Source: Micromonospora parva (GTDB taxonomy: Bacteria > Actinomycetota > Actinomycetes > Mycobacteriales > Micromonosporaceae). From it: a DNA stretch of 64,000 nt. Made by a program: the position numbers and the translations under genes. Below, piece after piece: positions 25,109 through 33,597 of the stretch. The notes under the pieces were generated by a model, which made no database searches, was not told the origin of the DNA, and was given only the letters and a program-made list of their open reading frames with translations. Where the stretch lies: positions 1-64,000 of the forward strand of contig NZ_JNZS01000011.1 in assembly GCF_000718515.1 (NCBI RefSeq), given 5' to 3'. Within the stretch, counting starts at the first letter, position 1; the number at the start of each line of letters is the position of its first letter.

Positions 25109-25867
25109 ATGTCGGAGGAGCCCCGCGTCGCCATCGTCACCGGAGCCGCACGCGGCATCGGCGCGGCCACCGCCCGGCGGCTGGCCGCCGACGGAATGGC
25201 CGTCGCCGTGGTCGACATCGAGGAGGCCGCCACCAAGGAGACGGTGGACGCCATCGCCGCCGCCGGCGGCCGGGCGCTCGGGGTGGGCGCCGACGTCTCC
25301 GACCGCGACCAGGTCGAGGCGGCGGTGGCCCGGATCGCCGCCGATCTGGGCGCGCCCACCGTGCTGGTCAACAACGCCGGAGTGCTGCGCGACAACCTGC
25401 TGTTCAAGATGACCAACGCCGACTGGGACACGGTGATGGGAGTGCACCTGCGCGGCGCGTTCCTGTTCAGCCAGGCCGCCCAGAAGCACATGGTGGACCG
25501 CAGGTGGGGGCGGATCGTCAACCTCTCCAGCACCTCCGCGCTGGGCAACCGGGGCCAGGCGAACTACGCCGCCGCCAAGGCCGGTCTGCAGGGCTTCACC
25601 AAGACGCTCGCCATCGAACTGGGTCCGTTCGGGGTGACAGTGAACGCGGTAGCACCCGGTTTCATCGTCACCGACATGACCGCCGCCACCGCCGCCCGGA
25701 TGAAGGTCGACTTCGACGACTTCCAGAAGCACGCCGCCGCCGAGATCCCGGTCCGTCGCCCGGGTCGGCCGGAGGACGTCGCCCACACCATCTCGTTCCT
25801 GGCGAGCGAGGGTGCCGGCTTCGTCTCCGGTCAGGTCATCTACGTCGCGGGCGGCCCCCGGGACTGA
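25109..25867 (+). CDS. FabG-like short-chain dehydrogenase/reductase
   Basis: A 252-residue SDR. The cofactor motif TGAARGIG is at 11-18, NNAG at 88-91, and the catalytic set is Ser140, Tyr153 and Lys157. The sequence matches 3-oxoacyl-ACP reductases (GQANYAAAKAGL), with NADPH-dependent reduction of a 3-ketoacyl thioester as the probable reaction. It lies alone rather than in a fatty-acid synthesis cluster, so a paralogue with another carbonyl substrate is possible. Start ATG 25109 has GGGAGG 5 nt upstream. A hairpin terminator follows. Confidence 0.88.
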   Translation: MSEEPRVAIVTGAARGIGAATARRLAADGMAVAVVDIEEAATKETVDAIAAAGGRALGVGADVSDRDQVEAAVARIAADLGAPTVLVNNAGVLRDNLLFKMTNADWDTVMGVHLRGAFLFSQAAQKHMVDRRWGRIVNLSSTSALGNRGQANYAAAKAGLQGFTKTLAIELGPFGVTVNAVAPGFIVTDMTAATAARMKVDFDDFQKHAAAEIPVRRPGRPEDVAHTISFLASEGAGFVSGQVIYVAGGPRD

Positions 25868-25877
25868 CCCGCGCTGC

Positions 25878-25914
25878 CGACGAGGGCGCTCCGCTCGGCG
25901 GGACGCCCTCGTCG
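25878..25914. terminator. Hairpin between convergent genes
   Basis: An 11-bp stem (25878-25888 with 25904-25914) and 15-nt loop, 11 nt after the fabG-like stop and just before the stop of the convergent membrane-protein gene at 25920. It can serve both directions. Confidence 0.7.
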
Positions 25915-25919
25915 CCGGG

Positions 25920-26336
25920 TCAGGCCGGCGCGCGGCGGGTGCGCCAGAGCCAGAGCAGGCCGAGCACCGGCAGCACCAGCGGGATGTAGCCGTACCCGCT
26001 GCCGAACCCCGACCAGACCGTCTCGTCCGGGAACAGCTCCCTGTCGACCAGGCTCAGAATGCCGACCGCGACCACCCCGACCAGTTCCACGGAGCAGCAT
26101 GCCAGCGCGACCCGCCGGCCGGCGTGCCCGGCGCGGGCCAATCCCACCGCCGCCACGATGTAGATGAGCGCGGCCACCCCGGAGAGCAGGTACGCCACCG
26201 GGGCCTCGTCGAACTTGGTGGCGATCTGCAGGCCGGCCCGACTCGTCGCCGCGATCGCGAAGAGCAGGTAGACCGCGATCAACAGCCGACCCGGGCCGGA
26301 GTTCGTACGCCGGGGGGCCTGCTCCGTCTCAACCAC
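25920..26336 (-). CDS. Small four-helix membrane protein
   Basis: A 138-residue protein with four hydrophobic helices, starting at GTG 26336 and overlapping the upstream gene by 8 nt (its GTGGTTGAG spans that gene's TGA). It has a polar N-terminus MVETEQAPRR and a basic C-terminal tail. I do not recognise a family. The overlap implies coordinated synthesis with the other small membrane protein, perhaps as a two-subunit membrane complex. Confidence 0.7.
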   Translation of the reverse strand: MVETEQAPRRTNSGPGRLLIAVYLLFAIAATSRAGLQIATKFDEAPVAYLLSGVAALIYIVAAVGLARAGHAGRRVALACCSVELVGVVAVGILSLVDRELFPDETVWSGFGSGYGYIPLVLPVLGLLWLWRTRRAPA

Positions 26337-26715
26337 CGAGCACCTCCCAGGTCTGCTGCAATCGGACCACCACCACCGGGGCCACCAGGCAGACCGCACA
26401 CACGATCGCCGAGCCCCAGCGGGTTGGTTCCATCCGGGCCAGCACCCAGGCCAGTGGCGGCAGGCACACCAGCGTGACCAGGTAGCCGAAGAAGGCGCCG
26501 GGCTCGCCGGGCCGCTCCCCGCCACCGACCGCGACGAGCGCCAGCACTGTCAACACGAGCAACGCCACTTCGAGTACGGCCAGACCGACGAACTGCACCC
26601 GGTCCGGCGGCCGGTGGCGTACCGCCGCCACCAGCGCCCACACCGCGACGAGCAGCGACAGCACGATCGGTACGGTCGCGACGAGCCCGTCCACCGGCGA
26701 ATTCACCGGATCCAC
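26329..26715 (-). CDS. Small four-helix membrane protein, upstream partner
   Basis: A 128-residue protein with four predicted membrane helices and no recognised motif; its start is GTG 26715. It is the first gene of a two-gene overlapping unit with the 138-residue protein. Charged residues cluster between helices 1 and 2 (RHRPPDR). Both proteins are of similar size and topology and could be distant paralogues, though I see no convincing identity by eye. Confidence 0.7.
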   Translation of the reverse strand: MDPVNSPVDGLVATVPIVLSLLVAVWALVAAVRHRPPDRVQFVGLAVLEVALLVLTVLALVAVGGGERPGEPGAFFGYLVTLVCLPPLAWVLARMEPTRWGSAIVCAVCLVAPVVVVRLQQTWEVLGG

Positions 26716-26845
26716 CCGGTCGTTGCCTCGGTCACCGGGACAGCCTACTAACCGTCGTAGTAAGCGGGTGCTCTGCCTCTCCGCGTGTGACGAGGGCCCG
26801 TCGAGGCGTCTCCCCGGTTCCTGTTCCCACGCCTTCCGGTGGGCG

Positions 26846-27208
26846 TCAGTCGGCGGCCGGCAGCCAGTAGACGGAGATGGCGACGAGCGGGTCCGGTCCG
26901 TCGTTGCGAATCTGGTGCGGCACCCTGCTCTCGAACGCCGTGACGTCCCCGGCCCGCAGCACCGCCGTCCGGTCGGCGAACGTCAACGTCCCGGTTCCGG
27001 ACACGATGATCCACACCTCGCGGGACCGATGGACATCGAGGTCGTTGGACGTGTTCGGGGCCACCGACCAGCGCGCGACCTCGAACGGCGCGGGCGCCGT
27101 CGACGGGAACGGCAGCAGCGCGCGGTGCACGGGGCCGCCCTCGGCGAAGTCGTACCAGTGGTCAAACGTCACGGCGCCGCTGGCCGTCGCTGGATTCGTC
27201 GTTGGCAT
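26846..27208 (-). CDS. Single-domain cupin protein
   Basis: A 120-residue beta-barrel cupin. Motif 1 is partly kept (LDVHRSREVWIIVSGTG) with one conserved His and a Glu; motif 2 is LRAGDVTAFESRVPHQIRN with its His. Such proteins act as dioxygenases, isomerases or small-molecule sensors, and no choice can be made here. ATG 27208 is used; there is no clear ribosome site. Upstream lies an array of 23-24-bp tandem repeats. Confidence 0.75.
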   Translation of the reverse strand: MPTTNPATASGAVTFDHWYDFAEGGPVHRALLPFPSTAPAPFEVARWSVAPNTSNDLDVHRSREVWIIVSGTGTLTFADRTAVLRAGDVTAFESRVPHQIRNDGPDPLVAISVYWLPAAD

Positions 27209-27545
27209 GTCGTCGACACTGCCGCGCCACCCCCGGGGTGTCTGGCGGCAATCGGACCTGACGTCGGCGAGAGCGCGCGGACGGTGTCGTCCGGGAGCGC
27301 GCGGGCGGGGGCGTCCGGGAGCGCGGGCGGGGGGCGTCCGGGATCGCGCGGACGGTGCCGTCAGGCCACCGGCGTTGTCGGTGCACCGGCGTCTGCCGTC
27401 AGCCGGCGGTTGGCGCGACGGCGTCCCCGAAACGAAGGTGGGCTGCTTCGATTGGTCGAACCCGCCGCCAGCATGGGCGCCGGGGCGACTAGCGTGGATC
27501 ACGTCCGTGGCGTTGCCGCGGTGCGGGGAAACAGCGGAGGTACAC
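27209..27545. other. Gene-free interval between divergent cupin and oxidoreductase genes
   Basis: 337 nt. It holds the tandem repeat array at 27271-27365 and should hold both divergent promoters. The segment 27366-27540 shows no -35/-10 pair that I would defend. Open frames here are shadows created by the G/C-rich repeats. Confidence 0.5.
27271..27365. repeat. Four tandem 23-24-bp direct repeats
   Basis: Copies lie at 27271-27294, 27295-27318, 27319-27341 and 27342-27365. Each follows the pattern GAGCGCGCGG, then a G-rich spacer, then CGTCCGG, with scattered substitutions. The array sits about 60 nt upstream of the cupin start and 180 nt upstream of the oxidoreductase start. Confidence 0.75.
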
Positions 27546-28445
27546 GTGCGGTTCGGTTTGTTCGGCACCGGTCACTGGGCGATCGAGACGCACGGGAAGG
27601 CACTGCACGCCCATCCCGACGCGGAGTTGGTCGGGGTGTGGGGTCGCAACCCGGAGCGGGCCTCCGCGCTGGCCGAACGGTACGGGGTGCCCGCCTACGC
27701 CGACGTCGACGCGCTGATCGAGCAGTGCGAGGCGATCGCCGTCGCCCTGCCGCCCGACATCCAGGCCGACATCGCGGTCCGGGCGGCCCGCGCCGGCCGG
27801 CACCTGCTGCTGGACAAGCCGCTGGCGCTCAGCGTGGCCGACGCCGACCGTGTCGTGGCCGCCGCCGAGGAGTCCGGGGTCGCCTCGGTCGTCTTCTTCA
27901 CCCAGCGGTTCCAGCCGAACGTGACAGCGTTCCTCGCCGCCACCGCCGCCGCCGGGGGCTGGCAGCACGGTCGGACCACCGCATTCGCCTCGATCTTCCA
28001 GGACGGCAGCCCGTACGGCGGCTCGTTGTGGCGTCGGGAGCACGGAGCGCTCTGGGACATCGCCCCGCACGCCCTGTCGATCCTCCTGCCGGTGCTGGGT
28101 CGGGTGACGCAGGTGGCGGCGATGAACGGACCGAGCGGGATGGTGCACCTGCTGCTCACCCACGAGGGCGGTGCCACCAGCAGCGCCTCGCTCTCGCTGG
28201 ATGCCCCGACCGAGTCGATGGCCCGGGAGTTCGTGTTCTACGGCGAGAACGGCATCGAGAATGTCCCGTCCGGGGAGAACGACCCCGCCACCGCGTTCGG
28301 CGTCGCCATCGACCAACTGATTGAACAGGTGCGCGCCGGCACCCGGGACCACCGCTGCGACGTCCGCTTCGGCCGCGAGGTCGTGACCATCCTCGCCGCC
28401 GCCGAAACCGCCCGCACCGAATCCCGCACCATCCCCCTCCCCTAA
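27546..28445 (+). CDS. Gfo/Idh/MocA-family oxidoreductase
   Basis: A 299-residue NAD(P)-dependent sugar or cyclitol dehydrogenase type protein. The Rossmann motif is FGLFGTGHWA at the N-terminus, and the family lysine appears in LLLDKPLALS near residue 96. A C-terminal alpha/beta domain follows with HGALWDIAPHALS, holding the substrate-side His and Asp. Start GTG 27546 has GGAGG 5 nt upstream. Somewhat shorter than typical 330-370-residue relatives. Substrate unknown; the cupin gene diverges from it. Confidence 0.85.
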   Translation: MRFGLFGTGHWAIETHGKALHAHPDAELVGVWGRNPERASALAERYGVPAYADVDALIEQCEAIAVALPPDIQADIAVRAARAGRHLLLDKPLALSVADADRVVAAAEESGVASVVFFTQRFQPNVTAFLAATAAAGGWQHGRTTAFASIFQDGSPYGGSLWRREHGALWDIAPHALSILLPVLGRVTQVAAMNGPSGMVHLLLTHEGGATSSASLSLDAPTESMAREFVFYGENGIENVPSGENDPATAFGVAIDQLIEQVRAGTRDHRCDVRFGREVVTILAAAETARTESRTIPLP

Positions 28446-28478
28446 CCGAACCCGAACCCCGCCCTTGCCCTGCCCTTG

Positions 28479-28498
28479 CCCCACCGAGGTCGGTGGGG
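28479..28498. terminator. Bidirectional hairpin
   Basis: CCCCACCGA and TCGGTGGGG pair over 9 bp with a GG loop, between the convergent oxidoreductase and DUF2795 genes. Confidence 0.7.
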
Positions 28499-28522
28499 TG
28501 GGAGGTCGGTGGGTGGGGCGGG

Positions 28523-28714
28523 TTAGGTGGGGGTGGGTAGGGCGGCGTTCAGTTCGTCGGGGGAGTTGAACTGCTCTGGGGGCAGCGCCTGCAGCATCTG
28601 CAGCAGGGCCGTGCTGGCGCCGTTCTCCTGACCCCAGCGGATCAGGTCCTCCCGCGAGACCGGGTAGTCGAGCCCGGCCAGGTACTCCTGCAACTGCACG
28701 CCGGTGACGGTCAT
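28523..28714 (-). CDS. DUF2795 protein
   Basis: A 63-residue protein with the DUF2795 pattern: LQEYLAGLDYPVSREDLIRWGQENGA (shown here only in outline) followed by LLQMLQALPPEQFNSPDEL. The fold is small and helical, resembling a helix-turn-helix; function unknown. It is a full-length member, not a fragment. Start ATG 28714, with no obvious ribosome site. Divergent from the erythromycin-esterase-like gene. Confidence 0.8.
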   Translation of the reverse strand: MTVTGVQLQEYLAGLDYPVSREDLIRWGQENGASTALLQMLQALPPEQFNSPDELNAALPTPT

Positions 28715-28842
28715 GTCGGCCGGCTACCCGATCGCGGTGGTCGTACACCGGTGTGGTTGGCACCCACCACGGCCCGGCGGCCGGCGTGTCGGCCCGCGAC
28801 GCGCCCACGGTTTGCCGCAGCGGCGGCCGGGTAGCCGCTGGC

Positions 28843-30099
28843 ATGCTGGTTCAGCGGCTCGGCGCGCCGAGCGATTTCGACCCGTTGCTGGAGCGCGTTC
28901 GCAACGCCCGGGTGGTGATGATCGGTGAGTCCACCCACGGCAGTTACGACTACTACCGGTTGCGTGAGCAGCTCACCCGCCGACTGATCGCGGAGTGCGG
29001 GTTCTCCTTCGTCGCCGTGGAGGGTGACTGGCCCGACTGTGATCGGGTGCACCGGTCGGTGACTGCCGCGCCGGGCGGCGCGCTCGAACCGCAGCTCGCG
29101 CTCGCCGAGTTCGAGCGATGGCCGACCTGGATGTGGGCCAATGCCGAGGTGGCCCGGTTCGCCAGCTGGCTGCGGGCCTGGAACGTGGAGCGGCCGGAGG
29201 AGCAACGGGCCGGGTTCCACGGGCTCGACGTGTACAGCCTCTGGGAGTCGATGCAGGCAATCTTTGACTACCTGGGGGAGGAGGACCCGAAGTCGCTGGA
29301 GGCGGCGCAGGACGCGTACCGGTGCTTCGAGCCGTACGGCAAGAGGGTCGAGGAGTACGGCGCGGCCAGCCGGTTCGTCTCGGCCCGCTGCGAGGAGGAG
29401 GTCGTCCGGTTGCTCGCCCGGACCCGCGAACACGCCCTCTCCGACGGCCCGGACCGCTTCTCGGCCTGGCAGAACGCGGAGGTGGTGGCCGGCGCGGAGC
29501 GCTACTACCGGGCAATGGTGGCCGGCGGGCCGGACTCGTGGAACATCCGCGACACCCACATGCAGGGCACCCTGGACCGGCTGCTGGACCGGTACGGTCC
29601 GGACTCCCGGGGCATCGTCTGGGCGCACAACACGCACGTCGGGGACGCGCGGGCCACCGACATGACCGCCGACGGGATGGTCAACATCGGTCAGTTGGCT
29701 CGGGAGCGGCACGGCGAGGACGCGGTCGTCCTGATCGGCTTCGGCACGTACCGGGGCACGGCGATCGCCGCACCCCGCTGGGGTTCGCCGGCCGAGGCGA
29801 TGGTGGTGCCGCCGGCCCGGGAGGGGTCGATCGAGCGGCGGCTGCACGAGCTGATGCCGGAGCGGGCCGTGTTGATCTTCGGCGGCGACGACCAGCCGGG
29901 CTGGGTCACCGACACCGTGGACCACCGGGCGATCGGTGTCGTCTACGACCCGTCGTTCGAGTCCTGGGGCAACTACGTGCCGACCCGGATCGGCGAACGC
30001 TACGACGCGTTCATCTGGTGCGACGACACCAGCGCCCTGCACCCGCTACCGGTGCCGGCGGTCCCCGGTGAGATGGAGACCTATCCGGCGGGCGTGTGA
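28843..30099 (+). CDS. Erythromycin-esterase-family hydrolase
   Basis: A 418-residue EreA/EreB-superfamily protein. The catalytic centre elements are visible: MIGESTHGSYDYY with Glu29 and His32, FVAVEGDWPD, GFHGLDVYSLW, and WAHNTHVGD with the second His near residue 265. Full length. True macrolide esterases are a minority of this family and the genomic neighbourhood gives no macrolide hint, so housekeeping hydrolysis of an unknown ester is as likely as resistance. ATG 28843 is the best start; the 30-residue frame extension upstream looks non-coding. Confidence 0.85.
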   Translation: MLVQRLGAPSDFDPLLERVRNARVVMIGESTHGSYDYYRLREQLTRRLIAECGFSFVAVEGDWPDCDRVHRSVTAAPGGALEPQLALAEFERWPTWMWANAEVARFASWLRAWNVERPEEQRAGFHGLDVYSLWESMQAIFDYLGEEDPKSLEAAQDAYRCFEPYGKRVEEYGAASRFVSARCEEEVVRLLARTREHALSDGPDRFSAWQNAEVVAGAERYYRAMVAGGPDSWNIRDTHMQGTLDRLLDRYGPDSRGIVWAHNTHVGDARATDMTADGMVNIGQLARERHGEDAVVLIGFGTYRGTAIAAPRWGSPAEAMVVPPAREGSIERRLHELMPERAVLIFGGDDQPGWVTDTVDHRAIGVVYDPSFESWGNYVPTRIGERYDAFIWCDDTSALHPLPVPAVPGEMETYPAGV

Positions 30100-30115
30100 G
30101 CAGGCGGTCAACGCA

Positions 30116-30152
30116 GTGGAGGTGTGGTGCCCGACGGGCACCACACCTCCAC
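30116..30152. terminator. Strong bidirectional terminator
   Basis: A perfect 17-bp stem (30116-30132 with 30136-30152) and 3-nt loop GAC lie between the convergent esterase-like and MmpL genes, 11 nt from the MmpL stop. Confidence 0.88.
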
Positions 30153-30162
30153 CATCGGTGGG

Positions 30163-32400
30163 TCAGACGTGCGTCGGCGTGCGGTCCCCGAGGTGGGTGC
30201 GCAGGCCTTCGCCCTCGATGTCCACGTTCGGCAGGGCGCGGTTGAGCCAGCGGGGCAGCCACCAGGCGCGGTCGCCGAGGAGCGACATCACCGCCGGGAC
30301 GATGGTCATCCGGACCACGAACGCGTCGATGGCGACACCGATGGCGAGCGCGAAGCCCATCGACTTGATGATCGGGTCGTCGAGGAACACGAAACCGCCG
30401 AAGACGGAGATCATGATCAGCGCGGCGGCGGTGACCACCCGGGCGCCGTGGCCCATGCCGCTGATCGTGGCCTCACGCGCGGTGTCGCCGTGCACGAAGT
30501 CCTCCCGCATCCGGGAGACCAGGAACACCTCGTAGTCCATCGCCAGCCCGAACAGGATGCCGATCAGCAGGATGGGCAGGAAGCTGACCAGCGGGGCCGG
30601 GGTGTCCAGGCCAACCAGGCTCGCTAGGTGACCCTGCTGGAAGATCGCCACCGTGATGCCGAACGTGGCGGCCACGGTGAGCAGGAAGCCCAGCGCCGCC
30701 TTCAGTGGCACCAGCAGCGAGCGGAACACCAGCATCAGCAGCAGCACCGAGAGCCCGACGACCAGCAGCAGGTAGATCGGCAGCGCGTCGGAGAGCTTCT
30801 CCGAGACGTCGATACCGATGGCGGTCGCGCCGGTGAGCAGCACGTCGGCGCCCTGCACCCCGCCGACCGCGTCGCGGACGTCGTGCACCAGGGTCTCGGT
30901 GGCCTCGTCGGTCGGGCCGGTCTTCGGTACCACGCCGAGCAGGGCGGTCCGACCGTCCGGGCTCAGCTGCGGCGGCGCCACCGCGAGGACGTTCTCGGTG
31001 CGCTGGATCATCGCGGTCACCTGCGGCACGGCGGCGGCGGTCGCCTGCGCGTCGTCGCCCGCCACGACCACCGCGAGCCGGCCGGTGAAGCCCGGACCGA
31101 AGCCCTCGGTGGTCAGGTCACTCGCCACCCGGGCCGGTGAGCCCTCCGTCGCCGTACTGGCGTCGGGCAGGGCCAGCCGCATGTCCGGCGTGGGCAGTGC
31201 GAGCAGGCCCAGGCCGAGCAGCGAGACCAGGATGACCGGCACCCGGAACCGGGTGACCAGTCGCGCCCAGCGGAAGCCGAACCCGTTGCGGTCCTCGATC
31301 GGGGTCGTGGTCGCGGCCGGCCGGTCGGTGACGTCCGTGTCGTCCTCGTCGGTGCCGACGCCGTCGGACACGCTTGCGGTGGGCACGGCACGCAGCCGGC
31401 GCGGGAGCACCCGGTGGCCGGCGAAGCCGAGCAGCGCGGGCTGGAGGGTGATCGCCACGAGCACGGCGATGGTGACCGTCGCGGCGGCGGCGAGACCCAT
31501 CACGGTCAGGAACGGAATGTTCACCACGGCCAGGCCGGCGAGGGCGATGACAACAGTGGCGCCGGCGAAGACCACCGCGGAGCCGGCGGTGCCCACGGCC
31601 CGGCCGACCGCCTCCTCGGGGGACATCCCTTCGAGCAGGTTCTGTCGGTGCCGGGAGGTGATGAACAACGAGTAGTCGATGCCGACGGCGAGGCCGAGCA
31701 TCAGCGCCAGGATCGGCGCGGTGCTGGTCAACTCGATGACACCGCTCAGCGCGAACAGCCCGGCCATGCCGACGCCCACGCCGATCAGCGCGTTGAGCAT
31801 GGTCATCCCGGCGGCCACCAGGGAGCCGAACGTGATGATCAGGACGATCGCGGCGACCAGTACGCCGATCGCCTCGGTGGAGCCGATCTCCGGCTCGCCG
31901 CCGAGCACCTCGCCACCCGGGGCGACCTGCCAACCCTTCGCCTCGACGGCGGCACCGACCTCCTCGTACGCGGTGCGCTGCTCGTCGGTCACCTCGTCGC
32001 CGCCGGTGGCGAACTGGACCTGGACCAGCGCGTACCGGCCGTTGGGTGAGACCGCGCCGACCTGGAGCGGGTTGACCGCGCCGACCACGCCGGGCAGCGC
32101 CGAGGCCTCCTGGACCAGTTCCTGCACCACGGCCTGGCCCTCGGGGGTGCCCAGTTGACCGTCGGCCGGGGCCTTGACCGCGATGGTGCCGGTGGCGCCG
32201 CTGGCCGCGGGGAACTGCTCGCTGAGCAGGTCGAGCGCGCGCTGGCTCTCGGTGCCGGGCATGGTGAAGTTGCTCGCCGTCGGGCCGCGCAGGGTCGCCG
32301 CGGCCAGGCCGGCGACGACGAGTACGACGAGCCAGAGCGCGACGACGAGCCGTCGCCGGCGCAACGCGCCCCGGCCGAGCCGGTAGAGCAGGGTGGCCAT
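30163..32400 (-). CDS. MmpL-family RND transporter
   Basis: A 745-residue membrane exporter with the MMPL plan: helix 1, an extracytoplasmic domain, helices 2-6, a cytoplasmic stretch (residues 330-385, acidic and Thr-rich), then helix 7, a second extracytoplasmic domain and helices 8-12. Key membrane elements include LGLAVGIDYSLFI and the matching FGLAMDYEVFLVSRM, which contain the acidic residues of proton coupling. Relatives export lipids or hydrophobic drugs. Its ATG shares one base with the TetR stop (TGATG), so the pair is one operon. Regulated by the TetR through twin operators. Confidence 0.9.
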   Translation of the reverse strand: MATLLYRLGRGALRRRRLVVALWLVVLVVAGLAAATLRGPTASNFTMPGTESQRALDLLSEQFPAASGATGTIAVKAPADGQLGTPEGQAVVQELVQEASALPGVVGAVNPLQVGAVSPNGRYALVQVQFATGGDEVTDEQRTAYEEVGAAVEAKGWQVAPGGEVLGGEPEIGSTEAIGVLVAAIVLIITFGSLVAAGMTMLNALIGVGVGMAGLFALSGVIELTSTAPILALMLGLAVGIDYSLFITSRHRQNLLEGMSPEEAVGRAVGTAGSAVVFAGATVVIALAGLAVVNIPFLTVMGLAAAATVTIAVLVAITLQPALLGFAGHRVLPRRLRAVPTASVSDGVGTDEDDTDVTDRPAATTTPIEDRNGFGFRWARLVTRFRVPVILVSLLGLGLLALPTPDMRLALPDASTATEGSPARVASDLTTEGFGPGFTGRLAVVVAGDDAQATAAAVPQVTAMIQRTENVLAVAPPQLSPDGRTALLGVVPKTGPTDEATETLVHDVRDAVGGVQGADVLLTGATAIGIDVSEKLSDALPIYLLLVVGLSVLLLMLVFRSLLVPLKAALGFLLTVAATFGITVAIFQQGHLASLVGLDTPAPLVSFLPILLIGILFGLAMDYEVFLVSRMREDFVHGDTAREATISGMGHGARVVTAAALIMISVFGGFVFLDDPIIKSMGFALAIGVAIDAFVVRMTIVPAVMSLLGDRAWWLPRWLNRALPNVDIEGEGLRTHLGDRTPTHV

Positions 32401-32987
32401 CAGGAGTCCTTGTCCTCGGTCGTGGGTTGTTGGGGCAGGGCCGCGTCGACGGGTTCGACGGCCCGTCGGACGAGGGTGAGCAGGGCGGAGCGCAGGTCGT
32501 CGTCGGTGATGTCGGCGAACTCGCCGCACGCCTCGGAGATCCCGGCGAGCAGCACCAGCGCGGCGATCCGCGCGCCCGGCCGGTCGGAGTGACCGGCCAA
32601 CGCGTCGCGCAACCGGTCGGAGATCTGCTGGATGTGCGCGAAGGCCGGCTGGCACAGCAACTCCGGGAACTCGCCGCGGAGTACCGCGATCTCCCGCCGG
32701 AACCGGACCGCGAGGTCGACGAAGCCCTCTGCGGCGACCTCCTGGGCGGCCGTTCCGGTCAGGCCGGTGAGCCGGTCGTCGAGGTCCCGCAGCACGCCGA
32801 TCGCCGGAGCCATCAGCTCGGCGAGAAGGGCTTCCTTGTTGGCGAAGTGGTAGAGCACGGTGGCCTTGGAGCAGCCGACCTCACGGGCGATGTCCTGCAG
32901 GGAGGTGCCCCGGTAGCCGGTCACCGTGAACTGCCGCGCCGCCGCGGCGAGAATCTCACCGTGCGTGTCGGGTACCGCTCTGGCCAT
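32400..32987 (-). CDS. TetR-family regulator of the MmpL gene
   Basis: A 195-residue TetR-type repressor. The helix-turn-helix is TSLQDIAREVGCSKATVLYHF near residues 28-48, and the C-terminal helical ligand domain is unassigned. Start ATG 32987. Two identical 16-bp palindromes lie 30-65 nt upstream, so it very likely represses its own operon and releases it on binding a substrate of the transporter. Confidence 0.9.
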   Translation of the reverse strand: MARAVPDTHGEILAAAARQFTVTGYRGTSLQDIAREVGCSKATVLYHFANKEALLAELMAPAIGVLRDLDDRLTGLTGTAAQEVAAEGFVDLAVRFRREIAVLRGEFPELLCQPAFAHIQQISDRLRDALAGHSDRPGARIAALVLLAGISEACGEFADITDDDLRSALLTLVRRAVEPVDAALPQQPTTEDKDS

Positions 32988-33017
32988 GCCCGGTCCACCT
33001 CCCGCAACCCAGCATGC

Positions 33018-33052
33018 CTGACCGATCGGTCAGACCCTGACCGATCGGTCAG
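33018..33052. promoter_or_regulatory. Twin TetR operators CTGACCGATCGGTCAG
   Basis: Two identical perfect 16-bp palindromes at 33018-33033 and 33037-33052, separated by ACC, with centres 19 bp apart. They lie just upstream of the tetR start. The 19-bp spacing suggests two dimers bound on nearly the same face. Confidence 0.85.
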
Positions 33053-33088
33053 ACTGAGGCGGTGGCGTTCACCACACCCCCTGCGGGT

Positions 33089-33520
33089 TTATCCGGTGTG
33101 CTGGGCGTCGTACCTGGTCCGCGCCTCGGCGATGGCCCGGCGGTGCCGCTCGGCCCAGTTGGTCAGCGCGACCAGTGACTCGTAGAGCTCCAGCGCCATC
33201 GGGGTGGCGACGTATTCGACCTTGGGCGGGACGGTCGGGTGGACGGTGCGGTGCAGCAGGCCGTCTCGTTCGAGGTTACGCAGTGTGAGCGTGAGCATCC
33301 GGCGGCTGATGCCCTCGATGTGCCGCTCCAGTTCGGTGAAACGCACCGGGCCGTGCGAGGCGGACACCAGGATGCTGATGCTCCATTTGCCGCCGACCCG
33401 GTCGAGCACCTCGCGGACGGTGCAGGCGCGGGCCTGCCCCTCGGTGAACGGCACGTTCTGGGGTGCGCAGGTCAACTCGGCCTCGACCTGCGCGGACACA
33501 TCGCTGTTCCTCTGGGACAC
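33089..33520 (-). CDS. HxlR-family winged-helix regulator
   Basis: A 143-residue DNA-binding protein. HxlR features are the early Cys residues (TCAP and ACTVREVLDRVGGKWS), the recognition region HIEGISRRMLTLTLRNLERD, and the wing HPTVPPKVEYVAT. Such proteins sense oxidants, aldehydes or toxicants and usually control the divergent gene, here an MFS exporter whose start is 78 nt away. Start GTG 33520 follows GGAGG by 7 nt. Confidence 0.88.
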   Translation of the reverse strand: MSQRNSDVSAQVEAELTCAPQNVPFTEGQARACTVREVLDRVGGKWSISILVSASHGPVRFTELERHIEGISRRMLTLTLRNLERDGLLHRTVHPTVPPKVEYVATPMALELYESLVALTNWAERHRRAIAEARTRYDAQHTG

Positions 33521-33597
33521 AACAGTGCCTCCTTCCGCTCCGGTTCATGGTCACAGACGATGGCCTCGGTAACAAACCGTGCACCAAGGAGGTTCTC
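33521..33597. promoter_or_regulatory. Divergent regulatory region of HxlR and MFS genes
   Basis: 77 nt shared by the two starts. It contains the interrupted repeat CGGT-AACAA-ACCG (33567-33579) on the MFS side, a candidate regulator half-site pair. Both genes have good ribosome sites in the interval (CCTCC on one strand, AAGGAGG on the other). Confidence 0.45.
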
